Origin: Sporolactobacillus vineae DSM 21990 = SL153
GTDB lineage: Bacteria; Bacillota; Bacilli; Bacillales; Sporolactobacillaceae
Assembly: GCF_000377985.1 (NCBI RefSeq)
Contig: NZ_KB899043.1
Location: forward strand, 186,001-250,000
Direction of reading: 5' to 3'
Length of the DNA stretch: 64,000 bases
In this document: positions 55,989-64,000 of the stretch, one piece after another
Layout: every line of letters begins with the position of its first letter
Numbering within the stretch: position 1 is the first letter of the stretch
Program-made: the position numbers and the translations under genes
Notes under the pieces: generated by a model
The model's input: the letters and a program-made list of their open reading frames with translations, nothing else
The model's database searches: none
What the model was told of the DNA's origin: nothing

Positions 55989-57086
55989 TTGGCAGACAAA
56001 ATTTCTGAAATCGAAACCTGGCTGCAGCAGCATGACGGCAGTTTTGCCTACATTGCCGACCCAACCAATGTTTTCTACCTGACCCATTTCAAATGCGACC
56101 CGCACGAACGGTTTCTCGGACTGTTTGTCTTTCCCGAAGCAGCGCCTTTTTTGGTCTGTCCGGAGCTTGAAGTCGGTCAGGCGCGGGATTCAGCCTTTGG
56201 CCGCGAAGTGATCGGCTATCGTGACGACCAGGATCCCTGGTCATTTGTCAATAAGGCGCTGGAAGCACGCAAACCTTCTTCAGGAAAAATCTATATCGAA
56301 CCGTCCACGCTTCCGTTCCGCAAGGCGATGGCCGTTAAAGAATTGTATCCTGAAGCCGTCTTTGCTTCAATCGAAAATTTCCTGGCGTCACTGAGAAAAA
56401 TCAAAGATGCGCACGAACTTGCAGCGATGCGAAAGGCCGGTGAGCTGGCCGATTATGCTGTAAAACTGGGTATCGAAGCGATCAAGAAGGGCCGGACCGA
56501 GCAGGCAATCATCGCTGAGATCGAGCATGAACTGGCCAAGCAGGGCTATTCTGAAATGGCTTTCGAGACGATGTGCCTGACCGGTGAGAACAGTGCGAAG
56601 CCGCATGGTCGTCCGGGAAGCCGCCAGATCAAGGAAGGGGACTTTGTTCTCTTTGATCTCGGCGTTGTGATCGACGGGTACTGCTCGGATATCACCCGTA
56701 CGGTCTGCTACAAATATATTTCGGATGAACAAAGAAAAATATACGAGACAACTCTTGCGGCCAACAGGGAAGCCATTAAGGCGGTGCACGAGGGCCTGCG
56801 TATCGGCGACCTGGACGGTGTGGCAAGGAAAGTGATCACCGATGCCGGTTACGGCGACTACTTCACGCATCGGGTCGGCCACGGTCTCGGACTTGGTGAG
56901 CATGAGGAGCCTTCGATGAGTGCCGATAATGACCAGACATTGGAAACCGGTATGGTCTTCACGATTGAACCGGGCATTTACGTACCGGATGTCGGCGGTG
57001 TACGGATTGAGGACGACATCTATCTGGGCGCAGACGGCCCCGAAACACTGACCCATTATCCCAAGGATCTGCAGATTATTTCCTGA
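55989..57086 (+). CDS. M24 family Xaa-Pro aminopeptidase/dipeptidase (TTG start)
   Basis: 365 residues: a creatinase-like N-terminal domain (1-130) and the pita-bread metallopeptidase domain. Metal ligands are visible at VLFDLGVVIDGYCSDITRT (two Asp), HRVGHGLGLGEHE (His), FTIEPGIYV (Glu) and RIEDD (Glu). It cuts X-Pro bonds or dipeptides in the cytoplasm; no signal peptide is seen. TTG at 55989 follows GGAGTG. Plus strand, flanked by ytkL (divergent) and a glycosyltransferase (convergent). Confidence 0.92.
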   Translation: MADKISEIETWLQQHDGSFAYIADPTNVFYLTHFKCDPHERFLGLFVFPEAAPFLVCPELEVGQARDSAFGREVIGYRDDQDPWSFVNKALEARKPSSGKIYIEPSTLPFRKAMAVKELYPEAVFASIENFLASLRKIKDAHELAAMRKAGELADYAVKLGIEAIKKGRTEQAIIAEIEHELAKQGYSEMAFETMCLTGENSAKPHGRPGSRQIKEGDFVLFDLGVVIDGYCSDITRTVCYKYISDEQRKIYETTLAANREAIKAVHEGLRIGDLDGVARKVITDAGYGDYFTHRVGHGLGLGEHEEPSMSADNDQTLETGMVFTIEPGIYVPDVGGVRIEDDIYLGADGPETLTHYPKDLQIIS

Positions 57087-57099
57087 TTCAGACTTATTG

Positions 57100-57146
57100 A
57101 AAAAAACACAGGAATCGCAATTATGGCGATTCCTGTGTTTTTTACT
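57100..57146. terminator. Bidirectional terminator between the peptidase and glycosyltransferase genes
   Basis: Symmetric hairpin AAAACACAGGAATCGC / GCGATTCCTGTGTTTT with A/T tracts on both sides, suitable for both convergent transcripts. Confidence 0.92.
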
Positions 57147-57158
57147 AACTATGTATGA

Positions 57159-58010
57159 TCAGTCGGCATAAGGCCCACCGGTTACCTGTTTCCGGGTTCC
57201 GGTATCTTCCGCATAGCAGCGAAATAAGAAGCCAAGTTCTCCGCGGTAATTCTTCTGCCAGGGTTTCTGTTTTCCGCAAAAATGCAGAAAAACAGTATGC
57301 GTTTCAATCCATGACAGCTGACTTGCCTTCTTACGATTCGGCAGCAGCTTTGCCAGATCGTAGTACCGGGCATCATAATTATAATATGGCCAGGCGGCAG
57401 GGATAACCTGGTCCCAGTAGAGGGCATTAAAGACATCCTGGTCCGGGAGCAGCAGCTGGTGACGATGGCTTTCGATAAATCGAATAACCGGGCAAAACGG
57501 CTGATCGCTTTTCAGTTTGCGAACATTGATTAACAGTACGCCGGTATTATAATAGCCCTTTGCAGCCGGCGTTTTGAGACGGATCTTATTAAATGTCCGG
57601 GCCATCCTGGCTGAATAACCATGTTCCGCCGCAATATACCGGGCGTGGTGAAAAGAGCGGCCATAGAATTTTTCGACAGAATTCAGAACAACAATATCCG
57701 GATCCAGATAGAGGATACGGTCTACCGAATCAGGAAGATAGCGACAGGCAATCAGCCTGTAATACATTTCTGAAGAGAAATGACGGTGCACGGCGGCATG
57801 GCCGAACAGATCCGGACTGACGTAGATCGGAGACAATTCCTGTCCTTGACGGGCAACAAAAAGACGCAGCTTCTCGATCTGGTTCCGGGTCAGTTCTGAA
57901 TGCATCAGATAGATATGAAAATGAGCCTCAGGATTATTAATAAATAAAGAGCGGAGCATAACCCTGAGCGGGTACAGATAATTTGCATTCAGTGCAACAA
58001 GAATATTCAT
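57159..58010 (-). CDS. Family 8 glycosyltransferase
   Basis: 283 residues starting MNILVALNANYLYPLRVML, a GT-A fold enzyme of GT8. The metal-binding DxD motif is DPD in RILYLDPDIVVLNS, and the nucleotide-sugar region AKGYYNTGVLLINVRKL and LLPDQDVFNALY fit the family, as does HFCGKQKPW near the end. No membrane segment. Likely adds hexoses to a cell-surface or glycogen-like acceptor; acceptor unknown. GAGGTGAGG precedes the ATG. Not part of the usual neighbourhood, so possibly a local insertion. Confidence 0.9.
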   Translation of the reverse strand: MNILVALNANYLYPLRVMLRSLFINNPEAHFHIYLMHSELTRNQIEKLRLFVARQGQELSPIYVSPDLFGHAAVHRHFSSEMYYRLIACRYLPDSVDRILYLDPDIVVLNSVEKFYGRSFHHARYIAAEHGYSARMARTFNKIRLKTPAAKGYYNTGVLLINVRKLKSDQPFCPVIRFIESHRHQLLLPDQDVFNALYWDQVIPAAWPYYNYDARYYDLAKLLPNRKKASQLSWIETHTVFLHFCGKQKPWQKNYRGELGFLFRCYAEDTGTRKQVTGGPYAD

Positions 58011-58094
58011 TCATCCTCACCTCCGTTTTCTCTGCGTCCGGATCAGGGATTCAGGCAGTGAGGAACAGCTCGGTACTGGATCGGCCGCTGCCGA

Positions 58095-59297
58095 TCAGAT
58101 TTTCTGGTGCTGCCGGGAGAGACGAACCGTATCTCTGGCGATCATAACTTCCTCATTTGTCGGTATGACCAGTACTTTAACCGGAGAATGCGGCGCACTG
58201 ACCACTGCTTCTTCACCGATCACCTGATTTTTCTCATGATCCGCATAAATGCCCATGAATTCCAGTCCCTCCATAACCCGTTCCCGGATCATCGGACTGT
58301 GTTCACCGATACCTGCAGTAAAAATAACCGCATCGACGCCGGATAATTTAGCCGCATAGGCCCCGATAAACTTCTGGATGCGCTCGATAAACACATCAAT
58401 CGCCATTTTGGCACGCTTGTTCCCGCGTTTCGCCTCTTTCTCGATATCCCGCAGGTCGCTCGAAAACCCGGTCAGTCCGAGGAGACCGCTTTTCTTGTTC
58501 AGTACATTGACGACTTCAGTCGCGTTCATACCCGTTTTATCCATAATGTACGGAATCAGGGCCGGATCAATGTCACCCGACCGGGTACCCATCGTCAGTC
58601 CGGCAAGCGGTGTGAAACCCATCGAAGTATCAATCGATTTTCCGCCCTTTACCGCTGTGATACTGGCACCATTGCCCAGGTGGCAGGAAATCAGCCGGAG
58701 TTTTTCCAGAGGACGGTGAAGCAGTTCCGCAGCCCGGCCGGTTACATATTTGTGACTTGTCCCGTGAAAACCATATTTCCTGACTCCATATTTCGTGTAA
58801 TAGTCATAGGGGACACTGTAAAGATAAGCTTCGCTGCCCATGGTCTGATGAAAAGCCGTGTCGAAGACCACTACTTCAGGGACGTCGGGAAGTACCTGTC
58901 GGAAGGCTCTGATACCGACAAGGTTGGCCGGGTTGTGCAGCGGTGCCAGGTCGGACAGATTCTCTATCTTCTTGATCACCTCATCGGTGACCAGTGCCGA
59001 ATCATTGAACGTTTCGCCCCCGTGGACGACACGATGGCCGACACCGTCAATTTCCTTCAGTGAATGGATGATTTTCAGCGAGACCAGTTTGTCGAGAAGC
59101 AGCCGCACAGCTACTTCATGGTCCCCGATGGCTTCGATTTTCTGAATTTTTTCTCCGTTTACACTGATCGTGAAAATCGAATCCGACAGGCCGATTCTTT
59201 CTACGGAACCTTTTGTAACCAGTTTTTCAGCGGGCATATTCAGAAGCTGGAATTTAAGTGAGGAACTGCCAGCATTGATTGCAAGAATTAAAGCCAT
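58095..59297 (-). CDS. ackA: Acetate kinase
   Basis: Makes ATP and acetate from acetyl phosphate and the reverse. 400 residues, with [15 protein letters not shown] at the start, [41 protein letters not shown] and [13 protein letters not shown] at 59297 follows GGGGGTG; the GTG nine bases upstream overlaps that ribosome site. It follows ytxK by 25 bases, and both are likely under a CcpA-controlled promoter as in B. subtilis. Confidence 0.97.
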   Translation of the reverse strand: MALILAINAGSSSLKFQLLNMPAEKLVTKGSVERIGLSDSIFTISVNGEKIQKIEAIGDHEVAVRLLLDKLVSLKIIHSLKEIDGVGHRVVHGGETFNDSALVTDEVIKKIENLSDLAPLHNPANLVGIRAFRQVLPDVPEVVVFDTAFHQTMGSEAYLYSVPYDYYTKYGVRKYGFHGTSHKYVTGRAAELLHRPLEKLRLISCHLGNGASITAVKGGKSIDTSMGFTPLAGLTMGTRSGDIDPALIPYIMDKTGMNATEVVNVLNKKSGLLGLTGFSSDLRDIEKEAKRGNKRAKMAIDVFIERIQKFIGAYAAKLSGVDAVIFTAGIGEHSPMIRERVMEGLEFMGIYADHEKNQVIGEEAVVSAPHSPVKVLVIPTNEEVMIARDTVRLSRQHQKI

Positions 59298-59321
59298 GCC
59301 CTTCACCCCCTTCTTAACTTC

Positions 59322-60296
59322 TCAGGCTGAATGTTCAGCAAGCCAGTCATTCAGCTGAGCCATAAAAGCAGTCATCTTGTCTTCTTCCATGAAATCAGGC
59401 ATTTCTGCAAGCAGCGTTTGTTTCGGAACCTTCACGTGTTCGCCCTTCTTCTGCATCAGAATAATGCTTTTGGCGTTTTTCGCGTCCTGGAACAGACCGG
59501 CAGGCAACTGGAGCAATGCCAAAATGATTGCGCTTTTTTTCACATAATCATGGAAAAGGCGATCCTTATCCTCTGTAAAAAGGCTGTTTGGAATCAAATA
59601 GACCAGATAACCCGCCTCTTTCAGATGATTCAGCCCTTGTTCGATAAATAAAAAGTGCGTGTAAGCTTTGCCGTTAATCCCGTTTAACGCATATTGCTCC
59701 GCCGATTCCTGATCCGGGTAATAGCCGACAGGTACATCGCAGACAACAAAATCGGCAGGGTCGCAGGGAATCGGCTTCAGACCGTCCTGATGCAGCAGGT
59801 GAACGTCTTTTTGCTGCAGATTGGCGCTGGTGTAAGCCACTTTAATCAGAAGATCGTCCGTGTCTGCCCCGAATGCATCAACCTGATCGGTCTCAGACTG
59901 GTTCAGGATACCCGTCAGCAGATTTGCGGTACCGACAGCCGGATCAAGCAAAGTATACGGACGGCTGCCGGCAAGTACGGATACAATATGCCCGATCAGC
60001 AGCACGAGCGTATCCGGTGTCATCTCGCGACCGGGTTTCGGGTCCGCCTTCATCCCTTTGAGCACGGCAAGCTGAAAAGCACGCCGCACGTCCTCACTGG
60101 TCATCTTCTCACGGAAGAACGACCGGTTCAGCTTTTCCAGCTGATCCCGGAGTGAAGCATCAACGACCTGCTCCGTATAGATTCCCTCACCTGCGAGGCA
60201 GAGTGCTTCCAGATAAGTGATTTTCTTCTTTTCCTTTAATAATGATGCCGCCTGATCCAGGTCGGAAAACAGATCGCTAACCAGTGTTGTCTCCAA
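59322..60296 (-). CDS. ytxK: YtxK-type SAM-dependent methyltransferase
   Basis: 324 residues, resembling the N6-adenine DNA methylase class: LLDPAVGTANLLTGILNQ (SAM loop, about 118) and VVCDVPVGYYP, which replaces the usual NPPF-type catalytic motif. No target-recognition domain is present, so it is probably not a restriction methylase. The ATG at 60302 lies too close to GGAGGA; TTG at 60296 has proper spacing and is preferred. Operon with ackA; tpx, its neighbour in B. subtilis, is missing. Confidence 0.86.
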   Translation of the reverse strand: METTLVSDLFSDLDQAASLLKEKKKITYLEALCLAGEGIYTEQVVDASLRDQLEKLNRSFFREKMTSEDVRRAFQLAVLKGMKADPKPGREMTPDTLVLLIGHIVSVLAGSRPYTLLDPAVGTANLLTGILNQSETDQVDAFGADTDDLLIKVAYTSANLQQKDVHLLHQDGLKPIPCDPADFVVCDVPVGYYPDQESAEQYALNGINGKAYTHFLFIEQGLNHLKEAGYLVYLIPNSLFTEDKDRLFHDYVKKSAIILALLQLPAGLFQDAKNAKSIILMQKKGEHVKVPKQTLLAEMPDFMEEDKMTAFMAQLNDWLAEHSA

Positions 60297-60315
60297 ATCC
60301 ATTCCTCCAAAACAT

Positions 60316-60331
60316 TTAAAAGCGCTTACAA
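60316..60331. promoter_or_regulatory. cre-like CcpA site upstream of ytxK-ackA
   Basis: On the minus strand TTGTAAGCGCTTTTAA; the 14-base core TGTAAGCGCTTTTA fits 13 of 14 cre positions and matches the citZ site over TTTGTAAGCGCTT apart from one base. Its distance to the promoter could not be fixed, so activation or repression is open; ackA is CcpA-activated in B. subtilis. Confidence 0.6.
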
Positions 60332-60356
60332 TACCCAACAAAGGCAAAAAAAATAT

Positions 60357-60491
60357 TTATATTGCAGCTCTATCCCCTGCAGAGGGTTCGGCTGATGTCT
60401 GACACATCGCAGAGGGTGCCGTATTGTTCCCATTCTTCAAGAACACGGTGCGGCATTTACCGGACATCACTCTGCGCTCTGCAGCCATCAT
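60357..60491 (-). CDS. Possible 44-residue protein in the ytxK-ytfJ gap
   Basis: ATG ATG at 60491 behind GGAGGGGGCG, an extremely good ribosome site, opens 44 codons beginning MMAAERRVMSGKCRTVF. No family recognised; composition (Ala, Ser, Thr, two Cys) is not clearly protein-like. It occupies the place of tpx, so it could also be degenerate DNA. The rest of the 412-base gap (60297-60708) holds the cre-like site and the ytfJ terminator. Confidence 0.3.
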   Translation of the reverse strand: MMAAERRVMSGKCRTVFLKNGNNTAPSAMCQTSAEPSAGDRAAI

Positions 60492-60648
60492 CGCCCCCTC
60501 CGCCTTACAGTAAAAGTCCGTAATTATTCAGGTTTTACACTTTTAATTTTAACGACCACGCACTAAGAACGCAAGCAGCTTCTGATTTCTTCACAAACCG
60601 GAATTTCCGGACACTGTTTCCGCTTTGGCAAAGTTCCCCAGCCGTGAA

Positions 60649-60692
60649 AGAAGCACCGAAACGGTGACAGGTCACTTGTTCCGGTGCTTCTT
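60649..60692 (-). terminator. Terminator downstream of ytfJ
   Basis: Minus-strand hairpin AAGAAGCACCGGAAC / GTTTCGGTGCTTCTT with an inner GTGACC/GGTGAC-like pairing, followed by TTC, 17 bases past ytfJ. Confidence 0.8.
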
Positions 60693-60708
60693 ATTAACGT
60701 GCTGATTG

Positions 60709-61188
60709 TTAGTCATCTTCATCGTACCAGCGATTTTTGTCCTTCCGTCTGGAAACGTCCGCTTTTTGCTTGCTGTTTCGACCGGGGACTGCCTGTTCCA
60801 GTACATCCTTGATTTTTTCAATCGTCTGCGGCGTGAGATCGAGTACCCGCTCGTAGAGATGCGTCCGGTTATCCAGATGAATGGTCTTGACGCCTCGAGG
60901 ACCGATGATCAGGAAGGCAATCGGTGTGATCGATACGCCTCCCCCGGCGCCGCCGCCAAAAGGAAGATAGGCTTCCGTTTCTTCTGAAGGATCTTCATCC
61001 TGATTTTCATTTTGTGTATTAAATTCGCTTCCGCCGGCGACAAAACCGAAACCGACCTTGGAAATCGTAATGATCAAGTGACCGTCCTCAGTTCGGATCG
61101 GTTCGCCAATGATGGTCCTGACATCAGTCATCGACCGTAAACTTTCAAGCGCTGTTTTCATCAGCCCCTGGATCGGATGATCGGCCAT
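60709..61188 (-). CDS. ytfJ: GerW/YtfJ family sporulation protein
   Basis: 159 residues with the family core GEPIRTEDGHLIITISKVGFG, the glycine-rich LPFGGGAGGGVSITPIAFLI and a charged tail ending in WYDEDD. In B. subtilis GerW is made in the forespore and needed for germination with alanine. It overlaps the end of ytfI by 44 bases, so both are in one operon. Confidence 0.93.
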   Translation of the reverse strand: MADHPIQGLMKTALESLRSMTDVRTIIGEPIRTEDGHLIITISKVGFGFVAGGSEFNTQNENQDEDPSEETEAYLPFGGGAGGGVSITPIAFLIIGPRGVKTIHLDNRTHLYERVLDLTPQTIEKIKDVLEQAVPGRNSKQKADVSRRKDKNRWYDEDD

Positions 61189-61783
61189 TGGCTGTTCCCT
61201 CTTTCTGCTTCTGCCTGATTTTCAGCATGACAGTCATAGCTTCTCCCACCTTGATGGTCATCATGCATGAAAACCATGATTCAAAACGCCGCTCCTGGAA
61301 AAAAGGAACAACATCGATCCGGGCATCCTCCGCAGAATGCAGAAGCGGACAGAGCAGTGACTGGGCCGACCGGATCAGGCCGCAGAAAATGGCGGTCTGT
61401 GCGGCATCACCGGACCCGTATTCAGTGATCCAGGAGATGCGGCGAAGCCGGAGCCTGCCGGATCGGAAGACCTGCCGGCCGGCAGCCGTCAGGTCCGAAC
61501 ACAGCCGTTTCCAGTCGGCGATCGAATGCAGCAGGTCCGCTCTCTCGGCCGGCTGTCTCTGCAGCTCACCGGAAAGCTCTGCCATCCATTTTTCTATCTC
61601 CCGTTTATTTAATTGCAGACAATAGACTTCTTTCTTCCAGAGAATGAGCCGGATGATGGCGCTGTTTTCCAGCCTGCCGACATGTGCTTCAATCGTGATT
61701 CCCAGCAGACTTCGCAGAAGCAGAAAAATGATGATGGCAAGAACCGCAGCACCGGTACCGATAATAAGCAATACGGTGATCAT
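61145..61783 (-). CDS. ytfI: DUF2953 family membrane-associated protein YtfI
   Basis: 212 residues: one N-terminal membrane helix (1-25, VLLIIGTGAAVLAIIIFLLL), then a soluble domain of the DUF2953 type. A very basic segment with LRLRRISWITEYGSGDAA lies near 110. Function unknown; the gene always travels with ytfJ in spore formers as far as I know. AAGGAG precedes the ATG. Confidence 0.88.
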   Translation of the reverse strand: MITVLLIIGTGAAVLAIIIFLLLRSLLGITIEAHVGRLENSAIIRLILWKKEVYCLQLNKREIEKWMAELSGELQRQPAERADLLHSIADWKRLCSDLTAAGRQVFRSGRLRLRRISWITEYGSGDAAQTAIFCGLIRSAQSLLCPLLHSAEDARIDVVPFFQERRFESWFSCMMTIKVGEAMTVMLKIRQKQKEGTANGRSSDPGADENSA

Positions 61784-61860
61784 CCAGCAGGACTCCTTAA
61801 GTGGCAGCTTTTTAATTAGTTTTCTGACGTTCCCGGCTTTTTATCCATGATCGGAGGTAC

Positions 61861-61894
61861 AAAAAAAGGCCCTCACACCCCGAGGTACCTTTTC
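61861..61894 (-). terminator. Terminator of the his operon
   Basis: Minus-strand hairpin AAAGGTACCTC / GAGGGCCTTT followed by TTTTG, about 12 bases past hisI. Confidence 0.78.
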
Positions 61895-61905
61895 CCCTGT
61901 TGATC

Positions 61906-62577
61906 TCAGTCCAGTTTCTTTGCTTTTTCACGCTGAAATTCACTTTTTTCACGGTGACGTTTTTCCAGAACATGCAGCACGCGGTCGAAACCGACGTTCT
62001 GTTCCCGGAGCATTACCAGCGTATGATAGATGACATCGGAAACTTCCCATTCGAGTTCCTCGGCCGAGCGATTTTTGGCGGCAATGATGACTTCCGAAGT
62101 TTCTTCGCCGATCTTCTTCAGGATCTTATCAATGCCCTCGTTAAACAGGTAAGTGGTATACGTCCCCTCGGGGCGCTCGGCTTCCCGTTTCGCAATCACA
62201 TGCTCCAGTTCGGCCAGAATGCCGAAACGGTCACTGCCGCTCTGAACAGCTTCCTGTTTATCGCTTTTCTCGTCCCGGAAGCAGCTGTAAGTGCCGGTAT
62301 GACAGGCAGGTCCCGCCGGATTGACTTTAAGCAGCAGCGTGTCGGCATCGCAGTCCAGCGCCCAGTCGATGATCTTCTGAGTATTTCCTGATGTTTCTCC
62401 CTTGTGCCACAGTTTCTGACGCGACCTGCTGAAAAACCAGGTCTCACCGGTTTCCAGAGATTTCTCCAACGATTCCTTATTCATATAAGCAACCATCAGG
62501 ATTTCTTTGCTTTGGGCATCCTGTATTACGGCAGGTACCAGCCCCTTTTCATCAAACTTAACATCTGCTACATTCAT
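61906..62577 (-). CDS. hisI: Bifunctional phosphoribosyl-AMP cyclohydrolase / phosphoribosyl-ATP pyrophosphatase
   Basis: Steps 2 and 3 of histidine synthesis in one chain, 223 residues. HisI domain (about 1-105): [36 protein letters not shown], metal ligands in [11 protein letters not shown] and the Cys in [12 protein letters not shown]. HisE domain (about 120-210): [20 protein letters not shown] and [16 protein letters not shown]. The start overlaps the hisF stop by four bases (ATGA). Confidence 0.96.
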   Translation of the reverse strand: MNVADVKFDEKGLVPAVIQDAQSKEILMVAYMNKESLEKSLETGETWFFSRSRQKLWHKGETSGNTQKIIDWALDCDADTLLLKVNPAGPACHTGTYSCFRDEKSDKQEAVQSGSDRFGILAELEHVIAKREAERPEGTYTTYLFNEGIDKILKKIGEETSEVIIAAKNRSAEELEWEVSDVIYHTLVMLREQNVGFDRVLHVLEKRHREKSEFQREKAKKLD

Positions 62578-63338
62578 CGAACGGCCACTCCTTCTTCTCT
62601 CAGATATGCTTTGACTTTGCTGACTGATGTTTCTTTATAATGAAAAATTGATGCAGCGAGCGCAGCGTCCGCTTTGCCTTCCTGAAAGGCATCCAGAAAA
62701 TCCGATGCCTTGCCTGCACCTCCGGAAGCAATGACCGGAACGGCAACGGCTTCGCTGACTTCGCGCGTCAGGTTCAGTTCAAATCCGTCTTTTTCACCGT
62801 CGCGGTCCATGCTCGTCAGCAGAATTTCTCCGGCGCCCAGAGCCACCGCTTTTTTCGCCCATTGAACGGCATCCAGACCGGTTTTCTCCTGTCCCCCGTG
62901 GGTATAGACGCGATATGTACCTGATTCTTTATCCCACTTGGCATCGATGGCGCAGACGATGCACTGACAGCCGAAGAACTCCGCGCCGGCAGTAATCAGT
63001 TCCGGATGGGCTACCGCCGAACTGTTCAGTGAGACTTTGTCAGCACCGGCACGGAGCAGATTTTTAATATTCGCCATTGAATGAATCCCGCCGCCGACCG
63101 TAAAGGGAATGGCCAGTTTCGCAGCGACTGCACGGACAACGTCGACCATCGTATTTCTTCCTTCATTTGTTGCGGAAATATCAAGAAATACGAGCTCATC
63201 GGCACCTTGCTGGTTATAATACATGGCCAGCTCAACCGGATCACCGGCATCGTGCAAATGAATAAACTTTTTCCCCTTAACGACGCGGCCGTCTTTCACG
63301 TCAAGACATGGGATGATTCGTTTTGCCAGCAATGGCAT
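62574..63338 (-). CDS. hisF: Imidazole glycerol phosphate synthase cyclase subunit
   Basis: Barrel enzyme joining PRFAR with ammonia from HisH. 254 residues: [16 protein letters not shown] with catalytic Asp11, [38 protein letters not shown] with the second catalytic Asp, and [14 protein letters not shown]. It starts 38 bases before the end of hisA, so translation is coupled. Confidence 0.97.
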   Translation of the reverse strand: MPLLAKRIIPCLDVKDGRVVKGKKFIHLHDAGDPVELAMYYNQQGADELVFLDISATNEGRNTMVDVVRAVAAKLAIPFTVGGGIHSMANIKNLLRAGADKVSLNSSAVAHPELITAGAEFFGCQCIVCAIDAKWDKESGTYRVYTHGGQEKTGLDAVQWAKKAVALGAGEILLTSMDRDGEKDGFELNLTREVSEAVAVPVIASGGAGKASDFLDAFQEGKADAALAASIFHYKETSVSKVKAYLREEGVAVR

Positions 63339-64000
63339 TCACCGTCCTTATGGCCCGGCCAAGATCAATCTGTCCGGTATACAGTGCCCGGCCAATGATG
63401 ACGCCGCTGATTCTGCCGGAACTTCTTCCGGCAATTTTTTCAAGTTCGGTTTGTGTCGTGACACCGCCGGACAGAACCACAGGCAGGCCGATTTTTTCCG
63501 CCAGTTGCTCCGCGCCGTTAAAGTCGGCGCCCTTCAAGGCCCCGTCCCGGCTGATATCCGTATAAATAAACTGCCGGGCGCCGGCCTGGATCAGTTCAAC
63601 GGCCAGCGCTTCAGCACTGATCCCGGACACTTCCCGCCATCCTTCAACCGCAACCTTGCCGTCTTTGACATCCAGGCCGATAGCCACAGCATAGGGATAC
63701 TGGCGCAGCGCTTCTCTAGTAAAGCCCGGATCAGAAATTGCCGAGCTGCCAAGGACCACTCTGCTTACTCCGCTGTCCAGGTAGGCCTTCACCGTATCCA
63801 TATCGCGGATGCCGCCGCCGACTTCAATTTTCACCGATACGTCTCTTGCAATCTTTTTGATGACCCGGTCATTGACCGGCCGTCCGCTTTTTGCGCCATC
63901 CAGATCGACGATATGAATCCAGTCCGCACCCTGATTGCAGAACTTTGCGGCAATCCGGTCAGGTGAGTCATCATAGACCATTGACTGGCCGTAATCTCCC
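63301..64000 (-). CDS. hisA: Phosphoribosyl-formimino-AICAR-P isomerase HisA (5' end outside window)
   Basis: Step 4 of histidine synthesis. The frame is open to the window edge: codons before the first internal ATG read GDYGQS, matching the family, so the start and about the first 15-20 residues are missing. Seen: [44 protein letters not shown] with the catalytic Asp, and [15 protein letters not shown]. Followed by hisF and hisI in the common order. Confidence 0.95.
   Translation of the reverse strand, partial: GDYGQSMVYDDSPDRIAAKFCNQGADWIHIVDLDGAKSGRPVNDRVIKKIARDVSVKIEVGGGIRDMDTVKAYLDSGVSRVVLGSSAISDPGFTREALRQYPYAVAIGLDVKDGKVAVEGWREVSGISAEALAVELIQAGARQFIYTDISRDGALKGADFNGAEQLAEKIGLPVVLSGGVTTQTELEKIAGRSSGRISGVIIGRALYTGQIDLGRAIRTVNAIAGKTNHPMS

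Overview
This window is chromosomal DNA from an endospore-forming member of the Bacillales, of intermediate G+C content. The spore-former call rests on an SspI-type small acid-soluble spore protein gene with a forespore-type promoter, plus ytxC, ytvI, ytfJ (GerW) and ytfI homologues. Gene order follows the Bacillus subtilis lysC-uvrC-trxA-mutS2-polX-cvpA-pheTS ... thrS-infC ... dnaB-dnaI ... polA-phoPR-mdh-icd-citZ-ytvI-fxsA-pyk-pfkA-accAD-dnaE region. Several genes found there in B. subtilis are missing (rnhC, zapA, ytaF, gapB, speD, ytsJ, ytrHI, ytpI, tpx). A Sporolactobacillaceae-like organism would fit, but this is an inference from gene order only.

Layout. Nearly everything is on the minus strand; only sspI, ytvI and an M24 peptidase are on the plus strand. 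1-3 kb: a TetR-controlled ABC exporter with tandem paralogous permeases, cut by the window edge. 3-5 kb: lysC under a lysine riboswitch, with an internal beta-subunit start. 5-12 kb: DNA repair and redox genes (uvrC, trxA, mutS2, polX, cvpA). 12-17 kb: pheST under a T-box, an rRNA methyltransferase and sspI. 17.4-22.4 kb: azlCD, infC-rpmI-rplT with a leader terminator, and thrS under a T-box. 22.4-24.8 kb: a DJ-1 protein, a gene-poor stretch with very small ORFs, and ytxC. 25-34.7 kb: replication and repair genes (dnaI, dnaB, nrdR, coaE, mutM, polA) and phoPR. 34.8-38.6 kb: pstSCAB behind four PhoP-type boxes. 38.7-42.3 kb: the TCA genes mdh, icd and citZ. 42.6-49.1 kb: ytvI, fxsA, a thioesterase, pyk, pfkA and accAD. 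49.3-57.1 kb: dnaE, nrnA, ytoI, ytkL and the peptidase. 57.1-61.8 kb: a family-8 glycosyltransferase, ackA-ytxK behind a cre-like site, ytfJ and ytfI. 61.9-64 kb: hisI(E), hisF and a partial hisA.

How the parts work together. Regulatory RNAs are unusually easy to read here: a lysine riboswitch with its terminator, two T-boxes with visible specifier codons (UUC for pheS, ACC for thrS), and a leader terminator before infC, which starts with ATT. Phosphate uptake (pst) and phosphate sensing (phoPR) lie side by side in one orientation. Central carbon genes (citZ, ytxK-ackA) carry near-identical cre-like sites. Non-ATG starts placed behind strong Shine-Dalgarno sites are common, so several starts given here are downstream of the longest open frame.

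I found no phage, insertion sequence, CRISPR array or defence island. The least explained DNA is the 0.9-kb small-ORF region at 23.0-23.9 kb, the paired intergenic repeats at 3.1-3.25 and 6.9-7.07 kb, and the tpx-less gap at 60.3-60.7 kb.
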